Positions 60,046-64,000 of a DNA stretch of 64,000 nt are shown here, in pieces (position 1 is the first letter of the stretch; the number at the start of each line of letters is the position of its first letter). The translations under genes were made by a program, and so were the position numbers. The notes under the pieces are model-generated. The model was given only the letters and a program-made list of their open reading frames with translations. It ran no database searches and had not been told where the DNA came from. The DNA lies in the NCBI GenBank assembly GCA_036502405.1, contig DASXYP010000084.1:1-64000 (forward strand). Reading direction: 5' to 3'. Source of the DNA: Chersky-806 sp036502405 (GTDB lineage Bacteria; Actinomycetota; Acidimicrobiia; IMCC26256; JAENVU01).

Positions 60046-61533
60046 GTGGCGGAGCGCAACCTGCGGATGAAGACCAGCGCAGGACGCTGGGTGCTGCTCG
60101 CGACCGTCCTCGGCTCCGGGCTCGCCATGCTGGACTCGACGGTCGTCAACATCGCGCTCCCGACGATCGGGCGTGACTTCGACGCCGGGCTCTCGAGCCT
60201 GCAGTGGGTGGTCAACGCCTACACGCTGACGCTGGCCGGCTTCCTGCTCCTCGGCGGCGCGCTCGGCGACCGCTTCGGGCGCCGGCGCGCGTTCCTCACC
60301 GGGGTGGTGTGGTTCGCGGGCGCGTCGCTCTTCTGCGCGGTCGCGCCGAACACCGAGGTGCTGATCGGCGCCCGTGCGCTGCAGGGCCTCGGCGCGGCAC
60401 TGCTGACCCCGGGCAGCCTGGCGATCCTCGAGGCCAGCTTCGTGCCCGACGACCGCGCCGCGGCGATCGGCGCGTGGTCGGGCCTGGGCGGGATCATGAC
60501 CGCGATCGGGCCGTTCATCGGCGGCTGGCTCGTGGAGTCCGCGTCGTGGCGATGGATCTTCGTGATCAACCTGCCGTTCGCCGCAGTCGTGCTGTGGGCG
60601 GGGATCCGCCACGTCCCCGAGTCGAAGAACGACCACGCGCCGCCGGGCCTCGACGTCCTCGGCGCGGTGCTCACGATCCTCGGCCTCGCGGGTGTGATCG
60701 CCGGTCTCACCAGCGGCCCGGAGCAGGGTTGGACATCACCCGAGGTGCTGATCCCGCTGCTCGGCGGGCTCGCCGCGCTCGCCGCGTTCCTGGTCGTCGA
60801 GCAGCGCAGCCCCCACCCGCTCGTTCCACTCGGCCTCTTCAAGTCGACGCAGTTCAGCGCCGCGAACCTGGTGACGTTCGTCGTCTACGCCGCGCTCTCA
60901 GGCGCGTTCTTCCTCCTACCGATCCAGCTGCAGACGGTCGTCGACTTCTCGCCGATCGCCTCCGGGGCCGCACTGCTCCCGGTCACGGTCGTGATGCTGC
61001 TCGGCTCCGCTCGTGCCGGACGACTCGCCACCCGCATCGGACCTCGCATCCCGATGAGCTTGGGACCGATCATCGCGGGCTTCGGTCTCATGTTGCTGAC
61101 CCGCGTCGGCGCGGGGAGCACCTACTGGGTCGACGTCTTCCCGGGGATCATCGTCTTCGCGTGCGGCCTCACCTTGACGGTCGCACCACTCACCGCGACC
61201 GTGCTCGGGGCCGCGCCGGACGAGTTCGCCGGTGTCGCGTCGGCGGTCAACAACGACGTCGCCCGCACCGCCGGGCTCATCGCGATCGCCGTGCTCCCTC
61301 CGCTCGCCGGCATCAGCAACGCGGACTTCGGCAACGCCACCGACTTCTCGGACGGGTTCCACAACGCGATGATGATCGCGGGCACCGTCCTGATCGTCGG
61401 CGGGTTGCTCGCGTGGGCCACGATCCGCCGCCCGATGCAAGCCGACGACGAAAAACGTGGGAAGCCGATCCCGACGTCGTACTGCGCGCTCGACGCGCCG
61501 CCCCTGCGCCACGATGCCGCCGAACGCGTCTAG
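60046..61533 (+). CDS. MFS drug-type exporter, DHA2 family (14 TM)
   Basis: The protein has 495 residues with 13-14 hydrophobic segments. It carries the DHA2 start MLDSTVVNIALPTIGRDF and the MFS motif A GALGDRFGRRRAFLTG. The family exports drugs and other amphipathic compounds by proton antiport. The start is GTG at 60046, and it follows the esterase closely. Its final 20 residues are low-complexity. No regulator is adjacent. Confidence 0.92.
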   Translation: MAERNLRMKTSAGRWVLLATVLGSGLAMLDSTVVNIALPTIGRDFDAGLSSLQWVVNAYTLTLAGFLLLGGALGDRFGRRRAFLTGVVWFAGASLFCAVAPNTEVLIGARALQGLGAALLTPGSLAILEASFVPDDRAAAIGAWSGLGGIMTAIGPFIGGWLVESASWRWIFVINLPFAAVVLWAGIRHVPESKNDHAPPGLDVLGAVLTILGLAGVIAGLTSGPEQGWTSPEVLIPLLGGLAALAAFLVVEQRSPHPLVPLGLFKSTQFSAANLVTFVVYAALSGAFFLLPIQLQTVVDFSPIASGAALLPVTVVMLLGSARAGRLATRIGPRIPMSLGPIIAGFGLMLLTRVGAGSTYWVDVFPGIIVFACGLTLTVAPLTATVLGAAPDEFAGVASAVNNDVARTAGLIAIAVLPPLAGISNADFGNATDFSDGFHNAMMIAGTVLIVGGLLAWATIRRPMQADDEKRGKPIPTSYCALDAPPLRHDAAERV

Positions 61534-61656
61534 GAGGACCCGCGGCGTGGAATGAACCCGCGGCGGGCGGCTGAGCGGCCGCGTCGACGCCCGCGCAACC
61601 GGCGCTCGGTGCCGATGTCACGGCTCGACCCGCACGAACCCCGGGCCGCTCCGGAA

Positions 61657-64000
61657 TTACAGGTAGTCGTGGTGGAGGAGGTCGTTCGTGGCCCACCATC
61701 CCGGCACCGCGGGGATGAAGTTCGCCACCAGCTGGTTCGCGAGCACCGCGGCGACCGCGACCTCGCTCGAGATGCCGACGGCCACCAGCGCGCCCGACAT
61801 GCCGACCGACGACACCGCCGTGCCACCCCCCGGGATCGGGACCAGCGACGCGATCGTCGAGACGAAGATGTTGATCGCCAGCAGGGTCCAGAAGTTGATC
61901 GACCCGCCGAACGCGGCGAGGCAGGCGTCCATCACCGCGGCGTACAGCAGCGCGTTGATGGCGTTGCCACCGAGCAGCTCGACGACGCGGCGAGGGGATC
62001 GGGCCGCGGCCCACATCGTCGCGGTCGCGCTCTTGATCGGCGGCAGCGCGAGCTTGCGCACCTTCGGGATGCCGAAGATCACGCCGAGCCCGACGGCGAG
62101 GACCACGAGCGCGATCAGCAGGGCCTCGACGATCGAGCTCGTGGGGATCTTCCCCGGCTTCAGCGTCGTCGGCGAGAGCACGACCGCGAAGCCGAGCAGG
62201 ATCACCTGGGCGACGATGTTGCCGACGTTGATCAAGAGCCCGCCGGACGCGACCGCGGAAGCCAGGTCGACGCCCTGGCGCTGGAGGAACCGGATCTGCG
62301 CCGCCATGCCACCGACCGCGGGCACCGCGAGGTTCGAGAACGACATCGACAGCTGGAGCTCGGCGGTGCGGATCAACGGAAGGTTGATCGGCACGGTGCC
62401 CATCAGCGCGACGGCCGTGCAGAAGTTCGTGAGCAGCGAGATGAACATCGCGAGCGCGAGCCACCAGAAGTTCGCGTCCTTGATCGTGTCGTAGAACGTC
62501 TGCGGGTCGCCGACCTGGGACAGAAGCGCGAAGACCGCGATCAGGGTGCCGATCGCCATGAGCAGGTTCGTCCCGCTCACGCGGTAGAGCTGCTGGAGCG
62601 GCGGCGCCTCGGTGCCGACCGCGGCTGCGGCCGCGTCGCGCAGCGCGCCGATCTGCTTGCCCCGCTCCTTCCGCTCCTTGCGGTGGCCGTGGGTGAGCTC
62701 ACGGGTGAGGGCAGCCGGCTGCAGCAGCGGGAGCGCCTCGGTCAGCGCGGGCGCACCCAGCCCCTGCTTCGCGGCCGCGATCGCCCGGTCGTTGCCGACG
62801 AGGTCGGCTGTGCTGACGAGCAGCTCGGCGACATCCCGCGCGCGCTGGGAGCCGGTCGCCGATCCGGCCGCGTGGTCGAAGTCGACGACCGCAACGCCGT
62901 CGTGTGCCAGCACGACGTGCTGTGCGTTCAGCGCGCCGTGGGCGACCCGGGCCTCGTGCATGCGGTGGACCTGGCTCCAGAGGTCGCCCAGCACCGTGTC
63001 GGTGACCGTCGCGGGATCAGCGTCGGCGAGGCGGGTCCCCTCGACCGGGCGGATGACCAGCAACGCCGCGCCGGGGCCTGCGATGCCGGCGACCACGACG
63101 GTCGGCACCCGTACCTCGGCCCGTTCGGCGAGCAGCGTGATGTACGCCTGGTGCTCCACCTCGGCCAGCCGGGTGAGGTGCAGGCTCGGGCCCGCGTCCT
63201 TGTAGAGCATGGAGCGGCCGATCTTCGAGATCAGCTGCGCGTCGGCTTCGTCGCGACCGAGCACGCGGATCCGGAGCGGCCCGTCGCTCGACTCCGAGAG
63301 CATCACTGTGCCGTAGCCCGGCTGGTGGGTGGCGAGGGACACCTCGCCATCGAACCCGGTGAGCTCGTGCAGCGCGGCCCCGACCTGCGCAGTCGTGGGC
63401 CGGCCGCCCGGCGACCCGAACGCCAGGTGCACGCACGCGGCGAGCCCCCACCCGAGCGCCACCGCGGCGAACGCGGCGTCCGGGAGCGCGATGCCCAGGT
63501 AGAGCGACGCCACCGCGAGGAGGAAGATCAGCAGCTGGCCGAGCCGGCGCATCGGCCGGGTGAGGTACGGCGACGCCACCGCGATCACGGCCACGATCAC
63601 CGCGAGGCGGACCAGGGGGAAGGACGGGGTCTCGTCGAACCGGCGGGCGTAGTCGATCCCCTGCATGACGCTCGCGTCGCCGACGACGATCACACCGATC
63701 AGGCGGGCCACGAACCACGACGCGAACCCGGCGACGGCCATGTCGCGCGCGAGCCGCCACCGACGCGCGAACAACGCGGCGATCACGACGAGCGCGAGCG
63801 CCCACAACGCGCCGAAGCGGTAGAGGATCTGGAACAGCGGCGCGAGCGCGTCCGGCAGGCCGTTGAACAGGTGGAAGAGGTTCTGCTCGCTGGTGTCGTC
63901 GCCGCCGTCGCGGTGGATGATGAGTGCCGCCACGATCACGACGGCGATGACGACCCGGATCCAGTCGCTGGTGCGCCGGCGGTAGGGCAGCTCCGACGCA
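61657..64000 (-). CDS. Kinase-like plus LPG-synthase/flippase-type membrane protein, 5' end outside the window
   Basis: The frame remains open to the window edge, so the N-terminus is missing; 780 residues are visible. The first 150 have several membrane segments. A protein-kinase-like cytoplasmic domain follows (about 165-440) with HGALNAQH in place of HGDL-x-x-N and VVDFDHA. The C-terminal 320 residues form the LPG_synthase_TM/UPF0104 (PF03706) multi-pass domain with VPIPGGGTAVSSVGMSG. It may move a lipid or polyprenol-linked precursor. The kinase-like part lacks the usual Asp of the HGD motif. Confidence 0.85.
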   Translation of the reverse strand, partial: ASELPYRRRTSDWIRVVIAVVIVAALIIHRDGGDDTSEQNLFHLFNGLPDALAPLFQILYRFGALWALALVVIAALFARRWRLARDMAVAGFASWFVARLIGVIVVGDASVMQGIDYARRFDETPSFPLVRLAVIVAVIAVASPYLTRPMRRLGQLLIFLLAVASLYLGIALPDAAFAAVALGWGLAACVHLAFGSPGGRPTTAQVGAALHELTGFDGEVSLATHQPGYGTVMLSESSDGPLRIRVLGRDEADAQLISKIGRSMLYKDAGPSLHLTRLAEVEHQAYITLLAERAEVRVPTVVVAGIAGPGAALLVIRPVEGTRLADADPATVTDTVLGDLWSQVHRMHEARVAHGALNAQHVVLAHDGVAVVDFDHAAGSATGSQRARDVAELLVSTADLVGNDRAIAAAKQGLGAPALTEALPLLQPAALTRELTHGHRKERKERGKQIGALRDAAAAAVGTEAPPLQQLYRVSGTNLLMAIGTLIAVFALLSQVGDPQTFYDTIKDANFWWLALAMFISLLTNFCTAVALMGTVPINLPLIRTAELQLSMSFSNLAVPAVGGMAAQIRFLQRQGVDLASAVASGGLLINVGNIVAQVILLGFAVVLSPTTLKPGKIPTSSIVEALLIALVVLAVGLGVIFGIPKVRKLALPPIKSATATMWAAARSPRRVVELLGGNAINALLYAAVMDACLAAFGGSINFWTLLAINIFVSTIASLVPIPGGGTAVSSVGMSGALVAVGISSEVAVAAVLANQLVANFIPAVPGWWATNDLLHHDYL

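Overview
The window is about 64 kb of very GC-rich DNA, packed with short gaps, many GTG/TTG starts and frequent 4-bp ATGA/GTGA overlaps. The gene set points to a free-living aerobic actinobacterium, most likely of the class Acidimicrobiia: a liv-type uptake operon with a fused permease, stand-alone amidohydrolase-2 and sulfatase genes, an ECF42 sigma factor with a DGPF/YCII partner, a GAF-ANTAR regulator and an actinobacterial kinase-like/flippase protein. The taxon is inferred from gene content only. I saw no rRNA, tRNA, CRISPR array, transposase, integrase or phage gene.

Layout. 0-2 kb: a membrane PAS-GGDEF protein, divergent from a MarR regulator. 2-6 kb: a fused ABC exporter coupled to that MarR gene. 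6.1-11.5 kb: a complete branched-chain amino-acid-type ABC importer operon (lipoprotein, fused LivH-LivM, LivG, LivF, small membrane protein). 11.6-13.2 kb: an aminotransferase with a DUF3054 membrane protein. 13.2-31 kb: a catabolic region with two sulfatases, an acyl-CoA ligase, two amidohydrolase-2 proteins, an N-acyl-D-amino-acid deacylase-like protein, two SDR dehydrogenases, two alpha/beta hydrolases, a DHDPR-fold oxidoreductase and two methyltransferases. 31-35 kb: small and unknown genes, an Erm/KsgA-type rRNA methylase, a phytanoyl-CoA dioxygenase-like protein and a GNAT protein. 35.6-38.6 kb: a sphingosine-phosphate-lyase-like PLP enzyme translationally coupled to an FGGY kinase. 38.6-45 kb: an acyl-ACP desaturase, a GAF-ANTAR regulator, a VOC protein, an operon ending in a class III cyclase domain, a hydrolase and an LtrA-like membrane protein. 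45.3-47.4 kb: agmatine deiminase and N-carbamoylputrescine amidase, i.e. agmatine to putrescine. 47.3-52.7 kb: a small-domain protein, a membrane desaturase, an EthD protein, an ABC-2 exporter and a VOC protein. 52.8-58.9 kb: a RibD-like reductase, ECF42 plus YCII, an SDR and two more amidohydrolases. 59-64 kb: an esterase lipoprotein, a DHA2-type MFS exporter and a kinase-like/flippase fusion cut by the window end.

How the genes work together. The liv importer, the lipoprotein esterase and the secreted hydrolase would supply small organic nutrients. The dispersed sulfatase, ligase, hydrolase, SDR and amidohydrolase genes look like a peripheral pathway for sulfated, ester or ring compounds. 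Two efflux systems and one ABC-2 exporter handle export.

The most distinctive non-coding content is a set of intergenic repeat families: (i) MIRU-like elements of about 100 bp that run from a stop codon to the next start codon; (ii) a 54-56 bp nested inverted repeat in three copies; (iii) a hairpin repeat at gene 3' ends in three loci; and (iv) a 93-bp tandem duplication. There are also clean palindromes in divergent promoters, one of them a good match to a LexA (SOS) box. Among proteins, a small domain is shared by two otherwise unrelated unknown genes.
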